DNA of 64,000 bases from Haliangium sp963772315 (GCA_963772315.1 CAVYWJ010000003.1:434001-498000), one strand, 5' to 3'; positions 10,117-25,211 are shown, counted from the stretch's first letter. Numbers and translations are program-made. The notes: generated by a model from the letters alone, not told the origin.

Positions 10117-10645
10117 ATGGAGCCAACCGTGCCTGGTTCATTTGTCTTGGTGGCCGAGCCGGTCAGGAACGGCCAGCGTTATCGGCCTGTGTGAGGAGCG
10201 CGAGGTGCGGGAGCTCCTTGCTGATTGCCTGCGGGCTGCCCCCTACGACGCATTCTTCTGGGAGACATCACCGGTCGCATCTGCAAGCCGCGATCGAGCG
10301 TTCGAGTTCGTGCTCATCGACAGCCCGGCTCTCGCTCGGGTGACCGCGGAGGCTGCACCCTTTGCCCGTCAGCTCGGGAACACGACGGACTCGTGCGTGA
10401 TGTTCCCCAACCTGAGCGGCGATGCCTGGCTGGTGGTGCCGCGCGCGCGCGCGGAGCACGAGCACTATACGCACCTCGCGCGCTTCGTACGCGGCGCTCC
10501 ACACGCCCAGGTCGACGAGCTCCTCCGCACCGTGGGCCTGACGATCACGCGCTGGTGGTCCGAGCGTGCCGAGCCATGCTGGCTCGGTACCGCTGGCCTT
10601 GGCGTCCACTGGCTGCACGTGCGTCTGGACAGGCGGCCGAAGTAA
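10117..10645 (+). pseudogene. DUF6940-like protein, frameshifted near the N-terminus
   Basis: The C-terminal two thirds read as one frame: ELLADCLRAAPYDAFFWETS, FEFVLIDSPALARVTAEAAP, SCVMFPNLSGDAWLVVPRAR and LGVHWLHVRLDRRPK. From memory this resembles the DUF6940 family, which has unknown function and conserved FFWET, VL-D-PALA and WLHVR motifs. The natural start appears to be ATG 10117 (MEPTVPGSFVLVAEPVRNG), in a different frame that stops at about 10193. The region linking the two parts is shorter than expected, so there is at least one frameshift and probably a small deletion. Probably inactive. Confidence 0.55.
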
Positions 10646-10857
10646 TATAGCTACGAGCCCTACAAGACTCGCAGCGTCCGGGCAGCCTGAGCACGAGCCG
10701 GCCAGCGCTGGCCACTGCCCGTGGTTGGCTTCGAGCTTATGCAATCTAAACCACGACTGCTCATCTAATCATGGTGGTAAGCGACACGCTCATCTCGGCG
10801 CGTATGCTCAAAGTTTGACTTTACTTGGGCTTAGTGGCTGAATCGAATCGTACGATG
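10646..10857. other. Intergenic region, no gene seen
   Basis: Lower-GC stretch with stops in all frames. Carries the AGCTACGAGCCC motif at 10650 that is also found at 7379. Confidence 0.3.
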
Positions 10858-11098
10858 TCACCGTCAAGGCGGGCTTCGTCGTGAGCTAGCTAGCTCGTGT
10901 GCCAATTCCCACTGCCGACGGGTTATGTGGTCACGATGGACACGCTCAGTTCCACTGCTTGCATACCTAATCAGAGCACCTCCGGCTGGAATCTACTGAA
11001 CGTCAAGCTAGCAACGGCCCAGCAGGAAACGGTGTGCTCTAACTCGCCGACCCCGCCGGGCTATAGCGCCAGTCCCACCTCGCCCTCCTCGTCTTGCA
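10858..11098 (+). pseudogene. Fragment of a Cys-containing repeat protein (GYVVT-type repeats)
   Basis: A frame from about 10897 reads CQFPLPTGYVVTMDT, then STACIPNQSTSGWN, then VCSNSPTPPGYSASP. This looks like two units of a secreted repeat with the pattern P-x-GY-V-x(6)-S-x-C. Just upstream, KAGFVVS in another frame looks like a third, degraded unit. No start codon, signal peptide or full length is present, and base composition is lower in GC than the neighbours. Family not recognised. Confidence 0.4.
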
Positions 11099-11221
11099 GA
11101 ACCGGCTTCCGCCGAGTTCTCACGCGTCTGTAGTTATCTGGCCGGCCGCGAGCCCGCATCCCCACTGCCCTTCAGGGTGCCCTTGCCGTACATGGTTGGA
11201 GCTCCGTGACGCGCTGGCGTG

Positions 11222-11334
11222 CGTATCATCAAGCAGGCCGACATTCCCACCGGCTGGCTCCCGAAGGCGCCGACGATCCCATCTTGGAGCGTGCCTTCGC
11301 AGGCGTGAAATTCGACGCCCCGGCTGGCGAATAG
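11222..11334 (+). pseudogene. Fossil 3' end of a SitI-like immunity gene
   Basis: Encodes ADIPTGWLPKAP, then with one base restored DDPILERAFAGVKFDAPAGE and a TAG stop. The intact immunity protein at 13509-13982 ends AEIPAGWLPEGPNDPIIERA, then FAEVRFGADTN. A single missing G (CCGAAGG for CCGGAAGG) explains the frame change. The rest of the gene is absent. It is followed by spacer DNA and a leader copied again after the intact immunity gene. Confidence 0.7.
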
Positions 11335-11479
11335 CGCATCGCCGACAACTCACCGATCTCGGCCCCGCGGGCGGTGACATCTTCCTCCACCCGGGCGTTG
11401 CTCCCATGCATCACCAATGAGCCTCTGGGCCGTGGCAATGGTGCGGCACGTCGATAGTGCCGTGCGGTGGTGCGGCGCG

Positions 11480-11569
11480 CCGAGCCCTGCGCGATGGCGA
11501 ATCATGGCGACGGGATCGCGCCGGGACTACGATGCTGGTCATGGGCAATGAGAGGGAGCGGCGCTCGCC
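11480..11569 (+). repeat. Leader repeat, copy 1 (upstream of the toxin gene)
   Basis: About 90 bases with roughly 85% identity to 14141-14229. It contains CCGAGCCCTGCGCGATGGCG, a putative -10 element TACGAT at 11528-11533, and an ATG at 11541 encoding MGNERERR (MGNEQERR in copy 2). The shared promoter and start codon suggest it is the conserved 5' end of a toxin gene family. Confidence 0.7.
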
Positions 11570-13507
11570 TGCCAGGACACCGGCAACCGATCCCGGGCTG
11601 GCCAGGGCGCCGCAGCCGCGAGGCGAACCGGGCACGCAGGCGACAAGCGCGAAGCTGCCTGTGCACGCCGTCCGGGCACGGGCGGCGACCCGGCAGCAAC
11701 GCCGGGCCGCGCCGCGGCAACCTCCTGGCTGCCACCCATCGAGGGACCGCTGCGACCGGGGGAGCGGCAGGTCTCAGGGGATGTCGAGGTCGAGCAGCTC
11801 AGCGCAGAGCGCGCGGTGATCCGGCGCGGAAACGACGTGATCACCATCGAGGGAGTCGCCACAGGAATGAGGGCTACGCGTTCCACGTCGAGGCCGCGGG
11901 CGCCGATGCCGGGCAGCGCGTGGTGCGCATCGCGGCACGGTGGATATCGCGATCCACGAGGAGCATGGCGAGGGCGACGCGCTCGGGCTGGTGTGTCACG
12001 TGAGCCGTGTGGCCGAGCCGGCGCTGGCGCGCACGGTGGCGTCTGCGTCCGCGCGGTCGGGCATGGGCGGGATCCTCGAGCTGCAGCACTCGCGCGGTGC
12101 CACGCTCACGCTCGATAGCTGCGTGCTGAATATCGACCGCAAGGACGACGACGCGCGTTTCGCGTACTCGATCGATCCCGTGTGGTCCGGGCCTGACGGT
12201 CGCGAGCGCATCGTGCACATCGTGGCCACGCCAGGCGTGCGCGCCGTGGCCAGGGCGGTGACCATGGGCACCCTCATGGAGGAAGCCGATGGCGGCTGGA
12301 CTGGCTACGAACGCATGCTCGTGCCACACCTCGTGCACGTGCAGGACCCGGCGCTGGTGCCGGCGCAAGGCACGGTCATCGATCCCAAGCGCTACCTGCA
12401 CGGGCAACGCATCGGCGGGATCTCGCATCGCTCCGAGCAGCATAGTCTGCTGGCCATGACCGGCACTGACGGCGTGACCGTGCGCGAGAGCGTCACCGGG
12501 GCGGCCGTGCGCATCGCGGCGCGCGATCCCGAGGTGGGGGCGCGCTTCGCGTACCAGATCGTCACGCCGGACCAGAAGCGTGAGATCCGCGGGAAGACCG
12601 AGATCCGCGTGCTGACCGGGCCGGGCGTGGACATCGAGATCCTCGAAGCCGGGCTGCGCCCACCGATGGGGCCGACGCCGGATTCGCTGGGTGCGAGCAA
12701 CGTGGAGCTCGTGTTCTACGAGACCAACGATCCTGCGCAGGTGCCGCCGCAGGGCGCACCGCTAGAGCGCGAGCTCATGGAGAGCGTGGGCCGCCCGCGT
12801 CGCGAGCCGCAGATCCAGTACGCGCCACCGACAGGAGGGCAGAGCGTGGCCCTGGCCGTGGCCGACACGGCGACGAGCCTGATCCCGCTTGTGGGCGACG
12901 CCGCGGATCTTGCCGAGCTCGGTAAGGCCCTGGCCACGGGTTCGGACCGCCATGGCCGTCCCGTATCCGCGTTCGACATGGCGGTACTCGGGATCGCCGC
13001 GCTGATCCCGCTCGCGAGCGCGGGCGCCCTGCGCGCGGCCGGCCGCAGCACGCGGGGCGCCGCGCGTACCCTCGACGAGCTGGCCACGAAGCTCGGCAAG
13101 ACCCGCGAGGAGATCGACGTCCTGCTCGTGCGCATCGCCGAGCTGCACGGAGCCCGACCGCGCTGCCCTCCAACGCGTGAGCCTTGCGCTGCGCTCCGGT
13201 ACGAATCCTCCCCCAGGAGCACCGCAAGTGGTTCGAGGAGCGCGGCTTCGTCGGCAAGCTCGACATCGACAACTTCACCATCGAGCTCGAAGAAGCTATG
13301 CACCAGGCCGTCCACGGCGGCGGCAACTGGCGCCTGGGCCGCACGTGGCCGGGGGAGTGGAACCAGCGCATGATGCAGCGTCTCATGGACCGAGAGATGG
13401 CGACGGGGCATCGCCTGAAGCCAGATGAGATCCTGGCCGAGGTGAGAATCTTGATGAAACAGTACGCAATCGGCGATCTTCCATTCGTCCGATACAGGAA
13501 GAGATAG
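11541..13507 (+). pseudogene. SitA6-type polymorphic toxin, several frameshifts
   Basis: Parts in three frames make one protein: VEVEQLSAERAVIRRGNDV (about 11785-11845), GYAFHVEAAGADAGQRVVRI (11873-11935), and the long frame from 11940 (TVDIAIHEEHGEGDALGL). This frame runs into a hydrophobic pretoxin-like segment, TATSLIPLVGDAADLAELGK and AVLGIAALIPLASAGALRAA. After another shift near 13155-13185 comes the toxin tip (frame of 13184-13507): PQEHRKWFEERG, then HGGGNWRLGRTW, PGEWNQRMM and LKPDEILAEVRIL. That C-terminal domain matches the SitA6/DUF2380 toxins of myxobacteria, which are delivered by TraA-dependent outer-membrane exchange. No lipobox was found because the N-terminus is unclear. The immunity gene starts one base after the stop. 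Confidence 0.75.
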
Positions 13508-13508
13508 A

Positions 13509-13982
13509 ATGGGTGCTGGTGCATGGCAAGGAGACTGGGTTGCCCGTCTCTACGAGCGAGTCAAGCAGCTAGGCTTCGACTCGGTGTCCTCTTTTGCCGC
13601 TTCGATGCCTGGCGCCACTCTGTTCGACCTGGCCGATACGCTCGGGGGGGATGTGGCAGCGATCCAGATCGAACGAGTCATGCACGCCGAAGCAGAAGAC
13701 GCTGCAACGATCGAGGCATTCGCCAAGGATATGCTCGTGCGCCAGCTCAGGGAGCGGCTGCCCAAGGGTTGGGGCATCGGTTCGAACTTCGTCTCCGAGG
13801 CTGCCGGCGCCTGGGCCGCATGGAAGGGCATGCTGGACGAGAAATTTGGCCCTGCCGCGGTACAGATGTGGCACTGGCTGAAGGCTGCCGAGATTCCAGC
13901 TGGCTGGCTGCCAGAAGGCCCGAACGATCCCATCATCGAACGCGCCTTTGCAGAGGTTCGCTTTGGGGCCGATACCAACTGA
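13509..13982 (+). CDS. Immunity protein for the SitA6-type toxin
   Basis: A 157-residue soluble, acidic protein (starts MGAGAWQGDWVARLYERVKQ) with no signal peptide. Its ATG lies one base after the toxin's TAG stop, and GGAAGAGA in the toxin's last codons serves as RBS, so the two are translationally linked. Position, size and cytoplasmic character fit a SitI-type immunity protein that protects kin cells. Motifs LADTLGGDVAAIQIERVM and IPAGWLPEGPNDP are seen. The latter recurs in the fossil at 11222, which is evidence for a family of cassettes. No enzymatic motif was seen; the immunity role is inferred from context. Confidence 0.7.
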   Translation: MGAGAWQGDWVARLYERVKQLGFDSVSSFAASMPGATLFDLADTLGGDVAAIQIERVMHAEAEDAATIEAFAKDMLVRQLRERLPKGWGIGSNFVSEAAGAWAAWKGMLDEKFGPAAVQMWHWLKAAEIPAGWLPEGPNDPIIERAFAEVRFGADTN

Positions 13983-14140
13983 GCTAGTCGCAGACCCGCG
14001 CTCCGCGCCACGAGCGTCGATAGGCCGCATGTCTGCCGGAGGCTGCGCAAGAGTGTCGCCGCGGCGGCTCGGTAGGCGAACTATCCGTGCCATCAACGAG
14101 CTACCAGCCGCCGGGCGACCAGTGCATCATGGGTGAGCTA

Positions 14141-14229
14141 CCGAGCCCTGCGCGATGGCGAATCATGGCGACGAGATCGCGCCGGGGCTACGATGCCGGC
14201 CATGGGTAACGAGCAGGAGCGGCGCCCGC
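14141..14229 (+). repeat. Leader repeat, copy 2
   Basis: Copy of 11480-11569, with putative -10 TACGAT at 14189-14194 and an ATG at 14202 that would start MGNEQERRPPA. It lies after the immunity gene, where a second toxin gene would be expected. Instead the sequence runs into a transposase remnant. Confidence 0.7.
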
Positions 14230-14244
14230 CCGCGCTGTCGGGTC

Positions 14245-14897
14245 CATCTCAGCCCCGGGCGCGACTCTGGGCGCGCACCTGCGAGCGGGCGCTAGCCCAT
14301 GTTTGGGCGATTTCGTGCTCTACGACCTCACCTCGACATATTTCGAGGGACGTGCAGGAAGTCCCCTCGGACGAGCCCGGCGTGCGTGTCTTCGTCGTGC
14401 TTAGCGACGAGCGCCTTGCCTACGAGCGTTCGCAGCGACTCATATCCATGGAGCGTGTGCGTGTCCAGCTCGAAGCCTTGCAGAAACGCGTCGCGAGCAG
14501 TCATCTGAAGGCCCCCGAGAAGATCGGCGCAGCCGCCGCACGCATCCTCGCTCGGTCTCACGGCCAGCGCTACTTTGACTGGGTGTACGAAGACGGCCAC
14601 TTCCGCCATCACCAGACCGCCGATCGGGTCAAGGCGCATATTCAGGTCGCCGCTCTCGCGTTCCTGCTCCACAGAGCCCTCGAGAAGAGGCTCGAGGCCG
14701 CCCGCCTCGACATCTCTGCCACCGCAGCCTGGCAAGCGCTCCGCTCGGTCCGCCTCGTGGAGATCGATCTCGGCGATGGGTCCACCAAGCGCTCCGTCAC
14801 CCGCGGTACCGCACGCGCCGCTGCCATCTTGAAGGCACTCGGCATCGCCGAGCTGCACCCGCCAACACCCTCCATGGAGACGTCCGTGCTCGTGTAG
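14245..14897 (+). mobile_element. IS1634-family transposase remnant
   Basis: One frame contains FVLYDLTSTYFEG (about 14309-14350), the DDE-region signature of IS1634/IS4-type transposases. A second frame carries the C-terminal part: VRVFVVLSDERLAYERSQRL, then RSHGQRYFDWVYEDGHFRHH, then DRVKAHIQVAALAFLLHRAL (the AHI-x-V-x-x-LAF motif). It ends in an LRSVRLVEIDLGDG-type tail. The N-terminal third and the segment around the central catalytic residue are missing. The boundaries are not defined, as no terminal inverted repeats could be identified. It probably inserted in, and destroyed, a second toxin gene behind leader copy 2. Confidence 0.72.
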
Positions 14898-15045
14898 TGA
14901 CAGAGCCGAAAAACGCTCTGAGCATTTTCAGGGGGTTGGACGACTTCAGGTCAAACATGGGCTAGGCAGCCCCGGCTGGTCACAGATGCCATTGCGAAGT
15001 AGCTCGCCGGAGGTGCATGGTGACCCAGGCGGCGCCACCCGTGGC

Positions 15046-15051
15046 TATAAT
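15046..15051 (+). promoter_or_regulatory. Putative -10 element upstream of the kinase-TPR gene
   Basis: A perfect TATAAT in otherwise very GC-rich DNA. It is followed 20 bases later by ATG 15072, which opens a 34-codon frame (MTALVELLKSLFPAGEPYRF...) ending at 15176. That peptide overlaps the kinase start in another frame and may be a remnant N-terminal domain or a leader peptide. Confidence 0.5.
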
Positions 15052-15151
15052 CCCGGCCGGTGTCGCCATCCATGACAGCGCTCGTCGAGCTCCTGAAATC
15101 ACTGTTCCCGGCCGGTGAACCGTACCGCTTCGCGGCGGGCCAGGCGGGTAC

Positions 15152-17626
<2,475 letters not shown>

Positions 17627-18205
17627 TCAGTGGACTCCCCCGCCGCTGGAGCCCCCGCCACCCGAGCCGACGATCACCTCGGGATCCGCGACGAAGTACT
17701 GCCTGGTGCCCTGGTACGCCACGGTGACGATGAAGCCGATCTCGTAGCTAGTTTCGGCGGTGAGGGTCACGCGGCCGGCTGCGTAGCACTTGCGCGAGCT
17801 GCCCCACGGACAGTTGCTGTCGTTGCTCGGGACGATATCGTCGAACGCGAGCACGGTGCTGGCCTTGCCGTTGGGGTTCTTGTTCACGGTGGTGGTGTCG
17901 TCGTCACCGGCGACGAGCGTGGCTGGATCGATGGTGGTGTACTGGTCGGCGGTGTCGAGCGGGCCGAAGCTCATGCTCAGCGCCACCGCGAAGCCGGTCG
18001 GCGCCGACGCGGACGATAGGTCCCAGATCTCGACGGACAGGGTGTCCTGCGGCTGAAACTGGAACCAGGCCGCCGCGCCGCCGGCGTCCGCGAGCGCGTA
18101 CTGCAGGAAGCGGGCGTCGTGGGGCAGCGCGGGGCTGGTGCCCAGGATCGCGCCGATCGGCGGGCCATCCCAGCGAAATCCGAGGTGGAGGGTGTAGTCT
18201 GCCAT
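17627..18205 (-). CDS. Hypothetical protein, beta-rich, unknown function
   Basis: 192 residues starting MADYTLHLGFRWDGPPIGAI, with AAGGAAA at a fitting distance upstream of the ATG at 18205. No signal peptide or membrane segment. Contains two cysteines (SNCPWG and KCYAAGR) and ends in a Gly/Ser-rich tail (GSGGGGSSGGGVH). Strand-like alternating sequence (WFQFQPQDTLSVEIWDLSS, YEIGFIVTVAYQGTRQYFV) suggests a beta-sandwich like those of inclusion-body family proteins. This is inference, and no family is claimed. Convergent with the kinase gene (its stop directly follows) and divergent from the sigma-54 activator. Confidence 0.7.
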   Translation of the reverse strand: MADYTLHLGFRWDGPPIGAILGTSPALPHDARFLQYALADAGGAAAWFQFQPQDTLSVEIWDLSSASAPTGFAVALSMSFGPLDTADQYTTIDPATLVAGDDDTTTVNKNPNGKASTVLAFDDIVPSNDSNCPWGSSRKCYAAGRVTLTAETSYEIGFIVTVAYQGTRQYFVADPEVIVGSGGGGSSGGGVH

Positions 18206-18283
18206 GTGCGGGGTTTCCTTTCGGTCTATCCGTGGTGTTGGGAGATGCGTAAGCAACCATCGCGCCACATCGCGCCGGGAGGA

Positions 18284-18289
18284 TAAGAT
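18284..18289 (+). promoter_or_regulatory. Putative -10 element of the sigma-54 activator gene
   Basis: TAAGAT lies only 6 bases before ATG 18296, within CGCCGGG-N-TAAGATGCCGGCATGG. The same arrangement precedes the toxin-type leaders (TACGAT, ATG 7 bases on). It implies a leaderless or very short 5' UTR. Confidence 0.45.
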
Positions 18290-18295
18290 GCCGGC

Positions 18296-19882
<1,587 letters not shown>

Positions 19883-19888
19883 TACGCC

Positions 19889-19990
19889 TGGACGTCCACG
19901 GACGTCGCCCGGACGTCCACGGACGTCGCCCGGACGTCCACGGACGTCCACGGACGTCGCCCGGACGTCCACGGACGTCGCCGGACGCAG
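19889..19990. repeat. Palindrome-rich tandem repeat (GGACGTCCAC / GGACGTCGCCC)
   Basis: About five 21-base units made of two half-units, GGACGTCCAC and GGACGTCGCCC, each centred on the palindrome GACGTC. Located between the activator's stop and the next secreted-protein gene. Could form hairpins and act as a terminator or protein-binding array; no function is shown. Confidence 0.88.
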
Positions 19991-20107
19991 CGCAACCCAT
20001 TCCCGGACGTGGTTTCCGTGCTGTGCGCGGTCTGCGGCGCTGGCATCGCGGGTGCAAATGCCCTCGTCGAAGCCAAACGCACCACCCAACCACAAGGAGC
20101 TCTTGCC

Positions 20108-21409
20108 ATGACCACGAACCTCATCTCCGCACGCGTTCTCGCCGGCGCCGGCTGCGCGTTCCTGCTGGCGCTGCCCGCGGCAGCGCGTGCCGATCGCGTC
20201 ATCGACGCCTTCACGGATCCGTTCCCCATGACCACCCTGCCGGGCGCGTCCTCGCCTGGGCCCCTGGTGTGGACCGGCCGGCTCGCCGGCAGCTCGCAGC
20301 CGCAGGACTCGGCGTCCCAGGACAACCTCTCCGGCGTGCTCGGCCGCCACCGCTTCGCCCTGGTCGAGGAGGACACCGCGACCAACCTGCTGGTCACGGC
20401 CTCGACCGGCCTGGCCGGCAATCAATACCAGCTCTCGTACGCGACCAGCACGGGGAGCTCCGGCGTCCTGACGCTTCAGTACGGCGCGCTGCGCGCTCTC
20501 GACGCCGACCTCTCGTCCGACGGCGGGCGGGCGTTCGAGCTCGCCATCGTGGGCGACATGGACGACAGCGCCCAGCCCCGGCCCGTGCAGCTCAAGGTGA
20601 CCGTGCAGAGCGGCGCCACGTCCAGGCAGGCGACGCGCTCGCTCGCGGCGGACGGCGTGTACCAGATACCGTTCAGCGCGTTCCCCGGCATCAACTTCGC
20701 GGACGTGGACTTCGTGATGTTCGAGTTCGACGCCTCGCAGGTCGCGAGCGTCAACTTCTCGCTCGTGGGTGGGCTGCGCACCACGGGCTGCCTGCAGTCC
20801 GGCAGCGTCAGGGCCGATCTGTTCCTCGACACCTTCGCGGCCGCGCTGCCGCTGCAGAATCTCCCGGGCCTGGGCATGCAGCCAATCCTGTGGGCCGGGA
20901 CCATCAACGGCGTATCCAAGAGCACCGGCGTTGCCGCGCAGACCGGCGTGGCCGGCGTCATCGGCGGCCAGCGCATGACCACGATCGCGGCCTCGGCCAT
21001 CAGCAACTTCCTCAACGGCGTCATGAGCCGGATCGACGCCACCACGATGTTCTCGTACGCGACCGGCTTCCCGACCTCGGGCAAGCTCACCATGGCGTAC
21101 GGCGCGCAGAGCGATCTCAACGCCAACCTGAGCCAGATGAGGGCCTTCGAGCTCGAGCTGAGCGGCGACCTCACGAGTGGCTCGCCGCGGCCCGTGCCGC
21201 TCACGGTCACGGTCGAGAGCGGGGCCCAGAGCAGGGCCACCCAGGTGACGCTGCTGGCCGAGGGCACCTACTACATCCCGTTCTCGGCCTTCCCCGGCGT
21301 CAACTTCGCGGACGTGGACTTCGTGCAGTTCCACTTCGACGCCAGCCAGGTGCAGGCCGTGGACTTCACGCTGGTCGGCGGCCTGCGCGCCTCGGCCTGC
21401 GTGCCCTGA
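20108..21409 (+). CDS. Secreted protein with two tandem beta-sandwich-like domains
   Basis: 433 residues. The signal peptide is MTTNLISARVLAGAGCAFLL...AARA, and RBS CAAGGAG lies upstream of the ATG at 20108. Two homologous halves follow (about 30-230 and 233-433), each running from a DTF-type start (DAFTDPFPMTTLPG, LDTFAAALPLQNLPG) to the same end (FSAFPGINFADVDFVMFEFD...SLVGGLRTTGC; FSAFPGVNFADVDFVQFHFD...TLVGGLRASAC). The paired late cysteine closes each half. Alternating hydrophobic strands suggest jelly-roll or carbohydrate-binding-like domains. Exported, presumably outside the cytoplasm. No known family was recognised. Confidence 0.8.
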   Translation: MTTNLISARVLAGAGCAFLLALPAAARADRVIDAFTDPFPMTTLPGASSPGPLVWTGRLAGSSQPQDSASQDNLSGVLGRHRFALVEEDTATNLLVTASTGLAGNQYQLSYATSTGSSGVLTLQYGALRALDADLSSDGGRAFELAIVGDMDDSAQPRPVQLKVTVQSGATSRQATRSLAADGVYQIPFSAFPGINFADVDFVMFEFDASQVASVNFSLVGGLRTTGCLQSGSVRADLFLDTFAAALPLQNLPGLGMQPILWAGTINGVSKSTGVAAQTGVAGVIGGQRMTTIAASAISNFLNGVMSRIDATTMFSYATGFPTSGKLTMAYGAQSDLNANLSQMRAFELELSGDLTSGSPRPVPLTVTVESGAQSRATQVTLLAEGTYYIPFSAFPGVNFADVDFVQFHFDASQVQAVDFTLVGGLRASACVP

Positions 21410-21439
21410 GCTTCCGGCGGCTGTGCGATTGCGGTACCG

Positions 21440-22904
21440 TCACCGCATGGAACCAGCCAGACACGAGCGGCACCGTCCTGCCGGACAGATGCCGACGTCC
21501 CGACCACTCGCCCTTGCAGACGTGGATGCAGCTCGTGACAACCGCAGCTTTTCCGGGCCACGGCTCGTTCGGATAGGCGGCGAAGATGACCGCCCCATTC
21601 ATGATCATCCATTCCAAGCCACCTTGCCGGGTGTCGCCCTCGGCGATCGTCTTCGTCGCCAACAGACCGAAGGTCCCTCCGCGCCGCAGCAGCAGGAACG
21701 CGCGTCGAAAGAAGTGGGCGACCAGGTCGGTGTTCTTGCTTGCCGGCGGATGGATCGCAGCCAGGAACGTGTTGTACGCCGCGCCCATCACCGTGCTGAT
21801 CCGTCGGCCACCGACAAACGGTGGATTCCCAACGATCGCGTCGAAGCCGACGGTATCGCCCTGGAACACGTCCGGGAACTCGACTGCCCAGTGGAATGCG
21901 TGCCGAGGTTGGCCATCCACCGAATCCTTCGCGAGGTCGGCAGCGGCACGCCTCGCTACCATCTCGGTTGCGTGAGTGTCTCCCTTCACGACGCGGTCGG
22001 CGTCGGCTGCGAGCGCCGCCAGCCTCGTCTCGACGACCTCCGCACCATCGGCCGCGAACACCACGCCGATAAACGCGTCCGCGAGCAGCTCGGCGGCTTC
22101 GAGCTTCTTTCTCGCGTCGGCTTCGAGCGTGGCCATCGCCTCGACGTCGCGGATGTCGCGGATGGGGATCTCGTGGAGCTTGCGCCGTAGCTCCACCGCC
22201 TCGGCGACCGCGCGCTCGATGGCCTTGCCGAACAGCCGCCCCTGCCGCGTCGCCGACGGATCGAGCGTCAGCTCCGTGAGCTGCTCAGGAGCACCTCTAC
22301 AAATTCCCCGTGCACCTCGTTGAACGGTGGTCGATGAATTTTCTTTCTCATTTTACTCGCTCAAAAGCGGCGAATGCAGCCAGCGTGACCATCGGTCCCA
22401 CCGGCTCCCTTGATCGCCGTTCACCGTCGGCAACTTTGCACCAACCCCCGACCGTGCTCCTCCCATCTCCCCCCAAACAGCGTTCTCGGCACGATTTGAC
22501 CCCTCGCCTGCGATCTTGCTCCGACCCAGACGACCTCCAATGCAACTCGCAACTTCACTAGAACGGCCTCTAGCGTGCCGAAAACGGCCTCGGATGAATT
22601 TGTAGAGGTGCTCTCAAGACGGCTGATGCCGAGCAGGCTGTCACCTCGGCGGAGGTGGTGGTCGAGGAAGCCGAAGGGGCGGCCCTTCGAGAGCGTGACG
22701 AGCCACAGCGAGAGCTTCGCCAGCTTCGCCAGCTCGACGGCGAGCGGGTTCAGGTTGACGCCGTAGAGGCAGCGCTCGGCCACGATGCGCCGCGCGTTCT
22801 CGGCGCGCACCTCGACACCGGGCGGCATGCACTCGACGCTGGTGCGCGGCTCGTTGACCTGGCCCGTGAGGTCCACGACGCGGCACGCGGCCTCTTCGAT
22901 TAGT
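21440..22904 (-). pseudogene. Eco57I-like (type IIG) N6-adenine DNA methyltransferase, interrupted and truncated
   Basis: Read on the minus strand from about 22904: AENARRIVAERCLYGVNLNP, LAVELAKLAKLSLWLVTLSK, then DHHLRRGDSLLGISRLE. At this point the 326-bp element at 22288-22613 interrupts the gene. The frame resumes as QLTELTLDPSATRQGRLFGK and continues to the catalytic NPPF (VGFDAIVGNPPFVGGRRIST) and GGTFGLLATKTIAEGDTRQG. The order fits the Eco57I-type methyltransferase core of type IIG restriction-modification enzymes. The N-terminal motif (DPACGSG) and endonuclease part are missing at the 22904 junction, and the C-terminus is lost near 21440. Removing the element and one TCA copy restores the frame exactly, so the gene was intact at this site before the insertion. 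Confidence 0.82.
22288..22613. mobile_element. MITE-like element with 18-bp terminal inverted repeats and TCA target duplication
   Basis: The ends are perfect inverted repeats: GAGCACCTCTACAAATTC at 22289-22306 and its reverse complement GAATTTGTAGAGGTGCTC at 22596-22613. The trinucleotide TCA occurs directly before (22285-22287) and after (22614-22616). The 326 bases between have no transposase and are lower in GC than the flanks. Excision with one TCA restores the methyltransferase frame. A diverged partial copy lies at 36866-37110. Confidence 0.88.
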
Positions 22905-23704
<800 letters not shown>

Positions 23705-23907
23705 CGCGCAATGATGTCATGGAGCACTAGAATGTTTCACGAGGGCACACGGTCATGGGTAGGAGGAAGCGCGTCCGCGTCCTGGCTGGCTACATGGGCC
23801 TGCTGCTGCTCGTGTAGCGACTTCCACCCCGGCTGCATCTCATGCGATGACATGGTGATGCCATCACGGTCAAGAAGTCGCGGGCGCGGGCAGGGCCAGG
23901 AGGCCAC

Positions 23908-25177
<1,270 letters not shown>

Positions 25178-25211
25178 GGATGCGTGCGCCGGGCGGCGCG
25201 CTGCCGCGCGG

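Noticed and set aside
23705..23907. Short frame after the RCC1 gene with Cys-rich sequence
   Set aside because: No RBS, signal peptide or homology; the region looks like ordinary spacer.
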